Assembly (NCBI RefSeq): GCF_051020765.1
Contig: NC_134933.1
Location: forward strand, 15,225,461 to 15,289,460
DNA length: 64,000 nucleotides
Origin: Lasioglossum baleicum
Lineage: Eukaryota > Arthropoda > Insecta > Hymenoptera > Halictidae
Direction: 5' to 3'
Every line of letters begins with the position of its first letter. Positions within the stretch are counted from its first letter, which is position 1. The notes under the pieces were generated by a model. That model saw only the letters and a program-made list of their open reading frames with translations, was not told where the DNA came from and did no database searches. Below, one piece after another: positions 54,765 through 64,000 of this stretch. Position numbers and translations under genes: made by a program.

Positions 54765-55443
54765 CTGTCGTACGTTCGATGCTATGGACGAGAATCTCGT
54801 CAACATGATTTCGCCGTATAATACTATGGACGGGATACAGTGACTCCCATTAATATTCGGACGCTCTAATAAAAGCGATAACTTTTTTAATATTGGACTG
54901 TACGGTTGAAACTTTTTTTTTGGGAAGCTAGAGCAATTAGTTTACTACAGGATGTGAAAAGAAATTCTTCCGAAAATTGCAATTGGTCGGAGAATTGTCG
55001 AGAAAATACTAAAATTTGCATTTTACAACTTTTCACAACATACAAGGAAAGTACTTAAAGATGATAAATATTGAGTACTTCATATTTGACACAATTAAAG
55101 TTTTTATTGTTTATTTTATATGGAATATTTGAGAGCATGCTGAAATGCATAATGTGACGGAACAATTTTTACAGAAATATCAGGTTTCCTTCTGTCGGCC
55201 ATTTTTGTTTGCAAACTACACATTCTATTGCTGGATGAGATTTTTTCTGTGAATTGTATTTTTGTATATTAGATCTTCTACATCGATCACAATTAACCCT
55301 CTGTATTCCATACAGAATAAACCATAAAAACTCTAAGGGGGTAAAATCGATTCCTCTCTTGTGTCAAATCTTCAAATAAAACACTTCATATCAATAATAA
55401 AGATAGACGATATATCTCGTCCATAGCATCGTACGCACGACAG
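54765..55443. mobile_element. TIR element interrupted by mariner-type fragment
   Basis: The left end CTGTCGTACGTTCGATGCTA pairs with a right end that reverse-complements to CTGTCGTGCGTACGATGCTA, continuing through TGGACGAGA. It spans about 680 bp. A second TATGGACG motif occurs at 54824. It contains a truncated mariner-type copy from 54838. Superfamily and duplication not resolved. Confidence 0.68.
54838..55033. mobile_element. Truncated mariner-type MITE (left half)
   Basis: Begins CAGTGACTCCCATTAATATT after TA (54836-54837) and matches the left part of 49528 and the complement of the right part of 42171 (GATAACTTTTTTAATATTG, GAAGCTAGAGCAATTAGTTT). Similarity stops near 55033 and the other half is missing. 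Confidence 0.75.
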
Positions 55444-55587
55444 TATGATTGGTCCGTGTTTTTCGTTAATAACTCCTGAACGAAGCCGCGCTGAATATTT
55501 TTGCAAAGGAAGAACTACATAACTTCAAATGACTGTGCACATCATTCCTTTTAATAGGAAGTACAACAATTTATTGACACCGTGTAT
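55444..55587. mobile_element. Half copy of the 15952 fold-back MITE
   Basis: Matches the right half of 15952-16269: TGATTGGTCCGTGTTTTTCG, TTAATAACTCCTGAACGAAG, TTTTTGCAAAGGA, ending TTGACACCGTG at a TA. The left half is missing. It abuts the element at 54765-55443 on one side and the MITE at 55589 on the other. Confidence 0.75.
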
Positions 55588-55588
55588 A

Positions 55589-56015
55589 CAGTGAGCCACG
55601 AAAGTATTCGAACGCCGTTTAAAACAGAACAACTTTTTTTATGATTGTACCAAACGACCTGATTTTCGATAATCAATTAGAAGCATTGGTTTATCAAATG
55701 ATATGCACAAAATGATTTTCCAAAAATTATAATTTACAAGGTTACACGCACAAATAAAAAAGGCATTTTTCTAGAACTTTTTTATTTGGGCCCCTAATGA
55801 AAATTTAAAGATCTACCCAAATAAAAAAGTTTTAGGAAATGCCTTTTTTATTTTCGCAGGTAACCTTGTAAATCATAATTTTTGGAATATCTTTTTTGCA
55901 CGTCACTTCGTAAACCAATGCTTCTAATTGATTATAAAAAATTAGGTCGTTTGGTAAAATCGTAAATAAAGTTATTCTGTTTTAAAGGGCGTTCGAGTAC
56001 TTTCGTGGCTCACTG
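55589..56015. mobile_element. 427-bp fold-back mariner-type MITE
   Basis: Begins CAGTGAGCCACGAAAGTATT and ends AGTACTTTCGTGGCTCACTG, with TA at 55587-55588 and 56016-56017. The arms remain complementary almost to the centre, where AACTTTTTTATTTGGG meets CCCAAATAAAAAAGTT. A very clean hairpin and likely a young insertion. Confidence 0.93.
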
Positions 56016-56017
56016 TA

Positions 56018-57728
56018 TGTTCGTGGGCGCCTTCGGGTGGAATTAGGCATGGATATGGTGTATGGGTATGGCATTGGCGACGCGAACAGGAGGAACGATG
56101 ACGCAACGCAACAAACTTGAAGCGAAGAGATGCTGCCAGGGATAAACATAAATCCGTTCGAAGGCCGATGACGCGAGTGCACTCGATGAAGCGGCCGCAG
56201 TTAAATCACGCTTAACGACCGAACCAGTAATAATTATAACTATAGGAACGTCTAGGTCGCGCGCCCTCTTTGCGTGCCTGTCGCGTGCGCTGTAAATCTG
56301 AAAATCTTTCGCTCGCCCCATATTCGAGATGCCATCGCTGCTGACTCCTACGCAACGCAACAACTCTCAAGCTAGAGAACGATCTTTTCCAGAAACGATC
56401 GATCGCTACGTTTCAAAGGTACTAATTGTCTCCAGGGAAAATCATTCGACAGATTTCTGCCGCGTATTTTTGCGAGTTTTACGACGCGACGCGTCGGTTT
56501 TTCGACGAGCGATGGCGCTCGATGGACTCGTTGCCCAAAATCCGGTCTTCGATCGAATAATTACTGTGTAGAAAGTATTGATGTAAAAATAAACTTTAAC
56601 AACAATCTTCTTTGTTATAAACAATTTTGCGGGAAGCTTCTTTTACAAATGTCCACCGATCCAGAGGTGTAGATTCACCCCTACGACGGATCACCATTAC
56701 TTTTAATACACCTGTACCTATTCGACCAAGCGGAACCATATAGTATCACCGAAAACTAAGCGGAACTATCGAACGCGTGGCACGAGTCGTAAAGTACCTC
56801 GAAGGTTTGCAGCATGTGCCGCCAAGTTTCGGCAAGAGTGGGGAAGAAGACGATTCACGTCCACGTGGAATGAGTTACGCGTCCTTCGGGAAAAGAAAAA
56901 CTTGTTTCCGGATGTACGACTTCTATGTCCCGAGTACGAGCACAGGCACGAGCACGAGTATCGTTGCAGCAGCCGCGTTCCTTTTTCTCGCGTTTTTATA
57001 ATTCCGCGAGCGATTCCCGTACGAGACCGCGGTGAAACGAGAGTAACGTACGCGCGCGTGCTATCGAGAAAATTGCAAAAAACCAGCGAACTTGGTTTCA
57101 CAAACGAAAAATATCGTTTGTTTTTCCTCTCTGTTTCTCCCTCGGTTTTTTCCGGGTTTCCCGTTGTCTCCTTCACCAAGAGCAAAAGGATATTATCGGA
57201 CCGGGCACGCGTCACGCGTCAGTTTTCCCGAGAAACACGAGTACCCAGGGTAGAACGGGGCGGATTCGGGACGGACAGGCACGGGGGCGGGGCAGTGCAG
57301 GTGGATGAGGTTCGCGCAGATTGCCGGTAAAAATTGAAAGCTCGAATTTCGTAGTCGAGAGAAAAAGAGAATGGCCATCGAAACGACGCGACATTTTTCG
57401 TCGGCGAAACCTTCCACGTCACGCGTCCCGTCGTGTGTCCCGTCGATCAAATAAATGATACACGCGCTATGCCGCCGCTTCACCAGCTGACATCGGGGTC
57501 GATCGGTCGGCTTTCGAAGCATCGCGTTCGATACGATGAAACAGTCATCTGGATTCGAGTGGTTCTTTCGATACGATAACGATGGCATTCCGTTGTTACG
57601 AAGAGTAGTACACGGCTGGGCCCGCAGCATCCAACCCAATTTTTTGATAAGTCATTATAACTAATGAGAAGACAAATTCAACCATGTATTATATAATATG
57701 TTGACTTTCTCAAGTGACCTTCGAAGGA
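56018..57728. other. GC-rich noncoding DNA
   Basis: Background. Several overlapping 100-150 codon frames on both strands at 56043-57639 are composition noise. GAGCACGA/GCACGAG units occur at 56935-56960. Nothing else supported. Confidence 0.35.
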
Positions 57729-57736
57729 GTTATTAT

Positions 57737-57937
57737 TAGACTGCGGATTTTATGCATTTATGACAAAAATAGCTATGTACAATTTAAAACAGGGGAGGTA
57801 TTAAAAAGATTTAAGGCCACCAGTGTATTAGTTTCACCTTAATAAGATAAATACAAGAAGAATGAATTTGTTATTTGTCTCCTGTATCTTGCAATCAATG
57901 CAAATATTTTTTATTTTGCATAAAGATCCGCAGTCTA
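57737..57937. mobile_element. 201-bp hAT-type MITE with perfect 8-bp TSD
   Basis: Ends TAGACTGCGG and CCGCAGTCTA are exact complements, with similarity continuing (ATTTTATGCA; TGCATAAAGAT). Flanks GTTATTAT on both sides (57729-57736 and 57938-57945). Eight-bp duplications fit hAT. The same TAGACTGCGG string occurs at 42702. Confidence 0.85.
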
Positions 57938-58069
57938 GTTATTATTCAAAAATGAATTTCATTATCTGTATATGTATTGTCCGCGTTTCACACGGAAAAG
58001 TACGGTATTTTTATGCCGTTCGTCCAGCGTTCGCGATTTTATATTATAGATGCCAACCCCAGTTAGGAC

Positions 58070-58493
58070 CAGAGTTGGGCATTAATCGATTAAAATTTTA
58101 ATCAAGATTGATCGATTAATGTGTACGATTAGAAAAGTAATCATTGAAAAATTGGCGATTGATTCAATCGATTGATGAAGTTAATCGCCATACGGTCTAT
58201 CCATAAATTCTAATAAGGACGCAGATAGAGACAGAGTGCGGAGATGGAGAATTGACAGAAATATGTATATCTCAACAAAAACTCAGTTTACATTTTTTTC
58301 AGTATTCATACAGTTTTGATTCCATATTTCATTTCGAAGTTTCAGCAGTTAATCATTAATCAATTATCCGATTGACGATTACAATTTAACGACTAATGTA
58401 GAAGTTTAACCGTTATTCCCAATTAACAATTAATAAGTATTTAATCGTTAACCGCAATTTTAACGATTAATAAGTATTTAATCGTTAACCGCA

Positions 58494-58529
<36 letters not shown>

Positions 58530-58620
58530 GACTAAAGTAGGAGATTAATTGTTAATTGCGATTAACGATTCAAGTAGAAATTTCTTCGTCAATCGTAGAT
58601 TAGATTTTTGCCCAAGTCTG
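58070..58620. mobile_element. 551-bp hAT-type MITE rich in ATTA motifs
   Basis: Left end CAGAGTTGGGCATTAATC; the right end reverse-complements to CAGACTTGGGCAAAAATC. Flanks GTTAGGAC (58062-58069) and GTTAAGTC (58621-58628) match at six of eight positions. CAG-start ends with 8-bp duplications fit hAT. The interior is packed with TTAATCGATTA-like motifs and a duplicated AAGTATTTAATCGTTAACCG block, plus a (TC)n tract at 58497-58526. Confidence 0.8.
58497..58526. repeat. (TC)n microsatellite
   Basis: Fifteen TC units inside the hAT-type MITE. Confidence 0.95.
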
Positions 58621-58628
58621 GTTAAGTC

Positions 58629-60479
58629 GAGCACAGCAGTGGCCCTATAGCAGCGAGTATATATAGAATTGTTTCCGCGATGCAGCGTGCCCACGCAACG
58701 ATGTTAATTACCAACGAGCTATTTCGATCAATTTCCCGGTAGCATCGATTCGAGCACTTTCTCGCGAGTCGTAAATCGTGAGGCACCGGTCTGGCGCGCG
58801 TGATGATGTCAATCTTCGCTCAGCTGACTGCGAAAAATACCATAGCGAGCCGAACCCTCGCCTCCGCGACCAACACCATCTCATCTTCTACCTCGACGAC
58901 CCACGATCGTTCACCATTCGAACAAGTCTTCCCGCTAGGAAGTTGAATAACTAACAAGGCGTACTCCCCCCGCGAGTTTATTTTTCCTCTGGCAAATCCT
59001 GATTTTGTAACGTCGAACGCGAGACACTGCGACGCAATTTGGTGGAAAGGCACGTGAAGCTTGCGAGAAAACGTTAAAAAGCCTCTGCAAACGAGGTTGT
59101 TTGTCTCGCCTCCCGTCATCGAGGTCGTATCGAACGTTCACGCGCTCGGGGAAACCCCAGCGACATTTGAATCGCGCACAAATTTTTCCGCAGGTGCGCG
59201 TCACCGTATGGCGGTGTCTTTTTCCAGCGAGGTTCAGCGGAAAATTTCTCGTGCGAAAAGATATAGGTCAGATGGTGAAACGGTCGCTCCTCGCCCACTC
59301 ACGGTATTGTACGCGCGAGCCATACGTTTCTATGTTTACGTCCAATTATTGTGCAGAGGGGCCTTCGTTTACCAAAGTAACGCTTTTAATCCCGGAACCG
59401 CGGGTACCTTGCTAAATTCAGTGTACCTTTTTGTTCGCGAATATGCCACGCTGGCGAACGCGTTAAAAATATCGGCGTGCCAAGGAATCGGGCGGAATTT
59501 AAGGCTAGAAGCGACCGAACTCGTCGTAATGTAACAATCGAATCGATTCCCAGTACACTTTTGGTTCTGTTTTTCGTAGCAGCGCTCTCGAACCTCGCTG
59601 GCACCGCGAGCAAAAAATGGATCGTTGAAATACAGTTTGTGGTACGGCGCTGTGGTACGCGCGGCGCGGTCCGGGACCGAGAGCTTACGCGCCCGAATTC
59701 CACGGGAGCCGAATCATCGAAATAAAATATAGCGCGTCATCCATCGACATCGATCGATCTTTGATCGTCGAATCGCTCGCGGGGAGCGGTCTCGTCTTTT
59801 TATCGGATCGCGATGACTCGGAGCGTCGTTTCGACGTCCACGCGGCGTCTTCTCGGAAAATTTCATGAACGGTCCTGTTGATCGACGAAACATTGATCGC
59901 CCGCGACCATCTCGGAACAGTTTACTCGTTATTGGACCAGTTTGATCGTTGATCGATGGGACCGCTTAGCGATCCGACTAGCGAATTCGCGGATTTCACG
60001 AGCACGGCGCGTGCAACGCTGACAGTTTTCCCCGAGTTCGATGCGGCCGATACGCGTTTCGTGGAAAATAAAACGAGACGATCGTTAGAGCGGTCCCTGG
60101 GACCGATTGCATCGGCTTCCGATGCCGGAGTTTCGACCCCTGATGCGCGACGCTCCGAACTATCACGGAATCGCAACAGCGCTCGCGTAATCGGCTTAAA
60201 TCGCAACCGAACGAATGAACCGTGCCTCGCCGCAGTCTGTCCCTCGACCTTCAACCTTCGAGTATACTCGTCGGTACAGGTTCCACCGAGGAAGTCCCTG
60301 TTTTGACTCGACGCACTCTGAGGTTATGGCCCCGGAAACCTGGCAGAAACTCGAAATATAAGTCAAGAATTCATGACTATCCGTCGGCAAATTATAGTTA
60401 AGAATATGCTCTTGCAGAGTCAGTGAAAAGTAACGATGTTGAACGGCTAAGTTCGGTGTCACACGAGTTCAAAATTGGT
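58629..60479. other. GC-rich noncoding DNA
   Basis: Background inside the putative intron. An acceptor-like TTTTTCCGCAG lies at about 59182-59192 without a convincing exon after it. Nothing else supported. Confidence 0.35.
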
Positions 60480-61160
60480 CATTGCTATCGAGTTTAGCTA
60501 TGGAGTGGAAAATAGATGGTAACTGGTGGTACAAACGAAACTTCCACCAGTTACCGAACACACTGTATTTCGTGTAATATTTAGTAACAGCGGAATTTTT
60601 GTTGTGAAAAGAATAATACAACTTTTATACCTTTCTAAGGTTTTAGTTGCGTACCCAGTGCGTCCCAGACAATTCTGTTTGTGCGAGATGACGAGAATTT
60701 ATGTAACTTTAATGCTAAAAAAAGAAAACGTTTCGAATCTGTTGCACTTTTTGAGAAACACCATCGCGATGCAGCGTGTTCCCTGACGAAAATTAATATT
60801 TACTCATTAAAAAGTTCCACACACACTTTCAGTATTAAAATAACAAATTTCAACATAATTTACATACAAAAAAGAATTTTTCTCAGCTTTTCTGTGGAAG
60901 CACTTCGTTTTCTCGATTTTTCAAGGGTTTGCGATAATTAATCCGAGGAAAAAATGTTTCCAACTGGTACAGTAATTAAAACATTAACAAACTTCTCTGT
61001 ATACATATAAAATTTCGAAAAGAATTCTCTTCGACAGAAAATAAAGATCATTTTTGTTTCTTAAATATTAAAATTCTGAAATATTATGGCTGACAGTATT
61101 ATAACTTCAAGCTCATAAATAACGATGAACAGCGTTAAACAGACGCTAGCGTATCGTATA
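60480..61160. repeat. AT-rich decayed repeat region
   Basis: AT-rich block related in part (60940-61130) to 40868-41045 and to the interior of the Transib-like copy at 38300. No ends defined. Confidence 0.4.
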
Positions 61161-61167
61161 GTCTCGA

Positions 61168-61202
61168 CTAACGATCCATTTTGTATTATTTGCAGGTAAG
61201 TG
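61168..61202 (+). promoter_or_regulatory. Branch point, 3' splice site and overlapping 5' splice site (ratchet-like)
   Basis: CTAAC (61168-61172) is a good branch point. It is followed by TTTTGTATTATTTGCAG (acceptor AG at 61194-61195) and immediately by GTAAGT (61196-61201). An acceptor fused to a donor is the signature of a recursive splice site, used in Drosophila to remove very long introns stepwise. The same acceptor could also simply open the exon at 61196. Confidence 0.5.
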
Positions 61203-61244
61203 GATGCAGACAATCGCCCCGGAATCCCTGAGAGTGACGAGCGC
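61196..61244 (+). CDS. Candidate internal exon (49 nt) or recursive-splicing exon
   Basis: Bounded by a strong acceptor (AG at 61195) and a perfect GTGAGT donor at 61245. If joined to the phase-1 donor at 18013, the frame is open and reads GKWMQTIAPESLRVTS, ending in phase 2. It would directly follow the signal peptide. The first six bases are themselves a donor (GTAAGT). In the recursive-splicing model this is an RS-exon, recognised by exon definition and then removed, and its own downstream donor is expected. I cannot tell the two apart without transcripts. The peptide matches no family I know. Confidence 0.42.
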
Positions 61245-61250
61245 GTGAGT

Positions 61251-62217
61251 AGAACTCCCTAGAAACCGACAAAGTTACTAGAGAGTCCGGACAACTATTA
61301 TTCTCTGTAGCCGTCCTGTTCGCCGATGAATTCGATTTCTCGACAGCCGATAGTCGATAGCCGGCAACCAGATATTCTCGACGCAGCGTTCACCGTGGCC
61401 GAGTTAATACCCCGTGTACTCGCGTACGCGCCTCGAGGAAAGTAACGGGGACGATCGCAACGAGGTTAATCGGTGCAAACGGCAAGGGAGCTGCGACGCG
61501 AATAGATATCGCGATGTTTATGCGAGGACGACGCGATGCGACGCGACGCCTTCGCACCTTCCCTTTGTAGGTAAATTAACTCGAAGCCCCGGGGGAGAGA
61601 TCGCGTCCCCTTCGCTTCCCGGCGCTTCTCTCCGGAAATAAACCGGAAGACCTTTTATAGGAAACGAGGCCAAAGATCTCTTCGAAAAGATCGGAGGGAG
61701 GGGTTCGGGGATATATCTGCGCATGAAGCGGTCAGCGAGTTGGGCCGGGTCGCGGGCCCGGTTCGAAATTGATAACGGGCAGGTGGAAAAATGTTTATTC
61801 GTCGCGAATACACCGCCGCGCCGGTACATCGCCGTACATTCGAGCGTTTAATCACATTTATCGTAATCCGTCGGCCTCCCGATTGAATCGTTTCGCCGCG
61901 CTTGTCCACTCGCGCCCGCTAACCGTGTTCATTATGTACCGTTTGTTTCGGATATCGTTTTAATTGATTCGGCGAGCGACATTTGTTCCCGTCGACCGCG
62001 TTCGATTTAATACACCCGGGCTTCGCCTGTTCCTCCTGTTCCGAGGTTGCAGCCCTCTCCGCGCCGACTATCGTATTCGTGTCAATTACACGGTTTCCGC
62101 CTACTCGCGTAGAATGCCTCGTCCTCGATCATCGGCCGATGGATCGAGCGGGTCCTAGCAACCGAACGCCGCTGCATCTCCCTGCTCGTGTTTTCGATCG
62201 ATGCGTCACATACATTC
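61251..62217. other. GC-rich noncoding DNA
   Basis: Background. A weak acceptor (TTCCGAGGTTGCAG, near 62047) is followed by an open frame in the phase needed after 61244, but no donor or recognisable protein follows. Nothing called. Confidence 0.35.
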
Positions 62218-62225
62218 TAGAGCAG

Positions 62226-62420
62226 TGGTTCTTAACCACTTTGAAGTCAGGGAACACTTTTGATTGTATGAGAAATTTTATTTAAAAAGTTGAACCTACT
62301 TCGGAAAAACGCACTAGAAAAATGCACTAAAAGCTATGAAATAATTTCCATTTAATTGATGTGAATACATACACACGAAATTAATTACATGACAATCTTC
62401 TCGGAGGCGGCGCTAAATTG
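62226..62420. mobile_element. hAT-like element end, partial
   Basis: CAGTGGTTCTTAACCACTTT at 62226 matches the characteristic start of many hAT (Charlie-type) elements, with GTCAGGGAAC following as usual. AT-rich sequence continues to about 62420, but the matching right end was not found. Truncated or decayed copy. Confidence 0.55.
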
Positions 62421-62906
62421 AAAATTTTCCGAGTGACAGATGTTGCTAATTATGATTTCATTGGATACATTAATATATGAAAACATGTAGAAGAATTTGA
62501 GGATTTTCGTAATTTGCGGTTTCACTAAATGCCTTTATTGTCCCTTTACGCAATTGTTCTATTTACAACATGCACGTGAATTATTCTCGCAGAGGGGAGA
62601 CTTATCGCAAAGATCGGTTTCAAAGATTCACTAAGACGTTAGACAATGTAGAATTCGCGTGTACTCGCAGAGGAGGTTACAACGGAACCGTTCGAATTCG
62701 ACAAGGGGTTCTATTTACGTGTATCGGTAGATTGCCCCACCACATTCATACACAGGATCTCGCTTCGAGGTATCTAATTGCCGCGTTACCGTCGAGACGT
62801 CGAGAGGGGTGTTCGCGGCGGCAAGTATTCGCAGAAGATTGTTGAACGTGTCTGACAATATTTAATATAAATATTTCGCGGAAGCTCGCGGAACACCAGT
62901 GTTCTA
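62421..62906. other. Noncoding DNA
   Basis: No feature recognised. A frame at 62570-62845 is Arg-rich without domains. Confidence 0.35.
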
Positions 62907-63205
62907 CAGTCTACAAAAATGGCCCAAAAATATTGTGTTACCTTGAAGGGTGTGATTCTTGATGTCGTTTGAAGTAACGTTTTGTTAAGTAATTATTAAC
63001 GAAAAACACACGTTTCGTCGAGTTTCGACTCCGCCAATGCCAACGTCGCGTTTAGCGGGACATCTTGCCGCCGAGCTCTGATTGGTCGATGTCCTTCTGT
63101 AATAATTTTTTAACGAAGTCGCGGTGATTGTTGCAAAGGAAGTTACTTTAAATGTCACCAAGAATCACCCCAATCAAGGAAGTACAACATTTTTGAGGCA
63201 CCCTG
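62907..63205. mobile_element. 299-bp fold-back mariner-type MITE, diverged
   Basis: The right end GAGGCACCCTG is followed by TA (63206-63207). The left end CAGTCTACAAAAATGG is decayed but follows TA (62905-62906). The arms pair through GTGATTCTTG(A/G)TG and AAGTAAC. It shares TTAACGAAAAACAC and CTCTGATTGGTC with 15952-16269. Confidence 0.75.
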
Positions 63206-63207
63206 TA

Positions 63208-64000
63208 TAGTTTATAGCATAGGGTCGCCGAGCACGGGTAGAGTAAACAAAGGATTGGAATCGCGGTTTGCTCTCTGGACGTTGAAGTCAAATTCGAGCA
63301 TGACCTTTCCCAGAGCGTCGTTGCGCAGCCCTTTGGTCGACGCGGAGCGCACAAAAAGCGCGACCGCCACGATCGAGCGGGCAATCGCCGCGCGGAATGC
63401 AGCGAGAAACGAATTTCGTGTTTTCCGGTCGAAAGGATATCTCGAACGGGCGAAACACCGAATCGAGAGATCGTTTGATTAAACCGTTGCGTTGTCCCAT
63501 TCGGCGCGCGGCGCACCGTGACGCGGCGTCGCGACGGCTTTCGACACCCACTACATAGTTCGATCGTTCGCCCCACCGTAAAAAGAGGAGCATGGCGGAA
63601 AATCGGCCGAAAAACGTCCTCGGCCGCGACACGCGTTTATGCACGACACGATTGTAATTTATTCGAGCCGCGTTCCGTCACGGTGACGCTCCTCGTCGTA
63701 GCGAGAACCAGAGCGAAAACCGGTGCGATAGAGAGAGGGGGAGAGAGAGAGAGTGGGGTAGGAGGTCGGCCGACCGAGAGAAAACCTGTTGAGCGATTAT
63801 TACCCTTCTTGCCGGCGACGCTTTTTATTTTTACCCCAGCGAATTACACGATCCTATTCGCGCGCGATTCTCTCACGACTCCCGCATTCACTTAGAGCGT
63901 ACGCAAACACGTCGGCGTTTTCGCGAAAAAACTAGATTGTCGAGTCCTCGCTGCAAACAACCGCTTCAAGTAACGACCTCGGGAAAGCAAATGTCGCGAG
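63208..64000. other. GC-rich noncoding DNA to window end
   Basis: Background with a GAGAGAG-rich patch (63730-63756). Mirrored frames at 63148-63895 are noise. Nothing else supported. Confidence 0.35.

Noticed and set aside
59182..59300. Possible exon after TTTTTCCGCAG
   Set aside because: No convincing donor or recognisable protein, and the frame overlaps several equally open frames.
62047..62160. Possible third exon continuing the phase after 61244
   Set aside because: The acceptor is weak (purines in the tract), no donor follows, and the peptide shows no family feature.

Overview
This window looks like insect nuclear DNA, most likely hymenopteran (bee, ant, wasp or sawfly). The background is CpG-rich and full of TCG/CGA words. 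It carries Jockey/CR1-like and (TAA)n-tailed retrotransposon fragments and a dense load of small terminal-inverted-repeat (TIR) elements. No bacterial, organellar or viral gene organisation is visible. The assignment rests on composition and element types only; no search was possible. The CpG richness makes stop codons rare, so open frames up to about 300 codons occur by chance. They are rich in Arg and Ser and show no domains, and I do not annotate them as genes.

Host genes: only three short stretches look like real exons. A TATA-box promoter (7609-7615) lies upstream of an ATG exon with GTGAGT donors (7734-7821). A signal-peptide exon with a phase-1 GTGAGT donor lies at 17965-18013. A 49-nt candidate exon lies at 61196-61244, behind a branch point, pyrimidine-rich tract and CAG acceptor. 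Its acceptor is fused directly to a GTAAGT, the form of a recursive-splicing ratchet point. The last two are reading-frame compatible, so most of the window may be one ~43 kb first intron. No gene could be named.

Mobile elements fill much of the rest. (1) Transib-like non-autonomous elements begin CACAGTG, identical to the V(D)J RSS heptamer, and sit at CGNCG sites (19.3, 23.3, 33.3, 36.1, 38.3, 43.9 and 49.3 kb); two have perfect 5-bp duplications. (2) Tc1/mariner-type MITEs with TA duplications lie at 0.6, 14.9, 16.0, 22.5, 25.0, 33.5, 42.2, 48.3, 49.4, 49.5, 54.8, 55.6 and 62.9 kb. (3) hAT-type MITEs with 8-bp duplications lie at 3.7, 14.5, 57.7 and 58.1 kb. (4) Long-TIR foldbacks with 8-9 bp duplications lie at 15.1 and 42.0 kb. 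(5) TTAA-flanked piggyBac-type MITEs lie at 22.8, 26.9 and 48.0 kb. (6) Non-LTR retrotransposon fragments lie at 0.8, 5.0, 7.0 and 30.6 kb; the last has a frameshifted reverse transcriptase.

The most striking feature is nesting. A hAT element holds a mariner-type MITE that holds a long-TIR foldback (14518-15400). A Transib-like element holds a mariner-type element that holds another (49317-51495). Two Transib-like copies were hit by different mariner-type elements at nearly the same internal point. The relative order of activity of these families can be read directly from the window. The remaining stretches are GC-rich noncoding DNA in which I see nothing beyond small tandem repeats.
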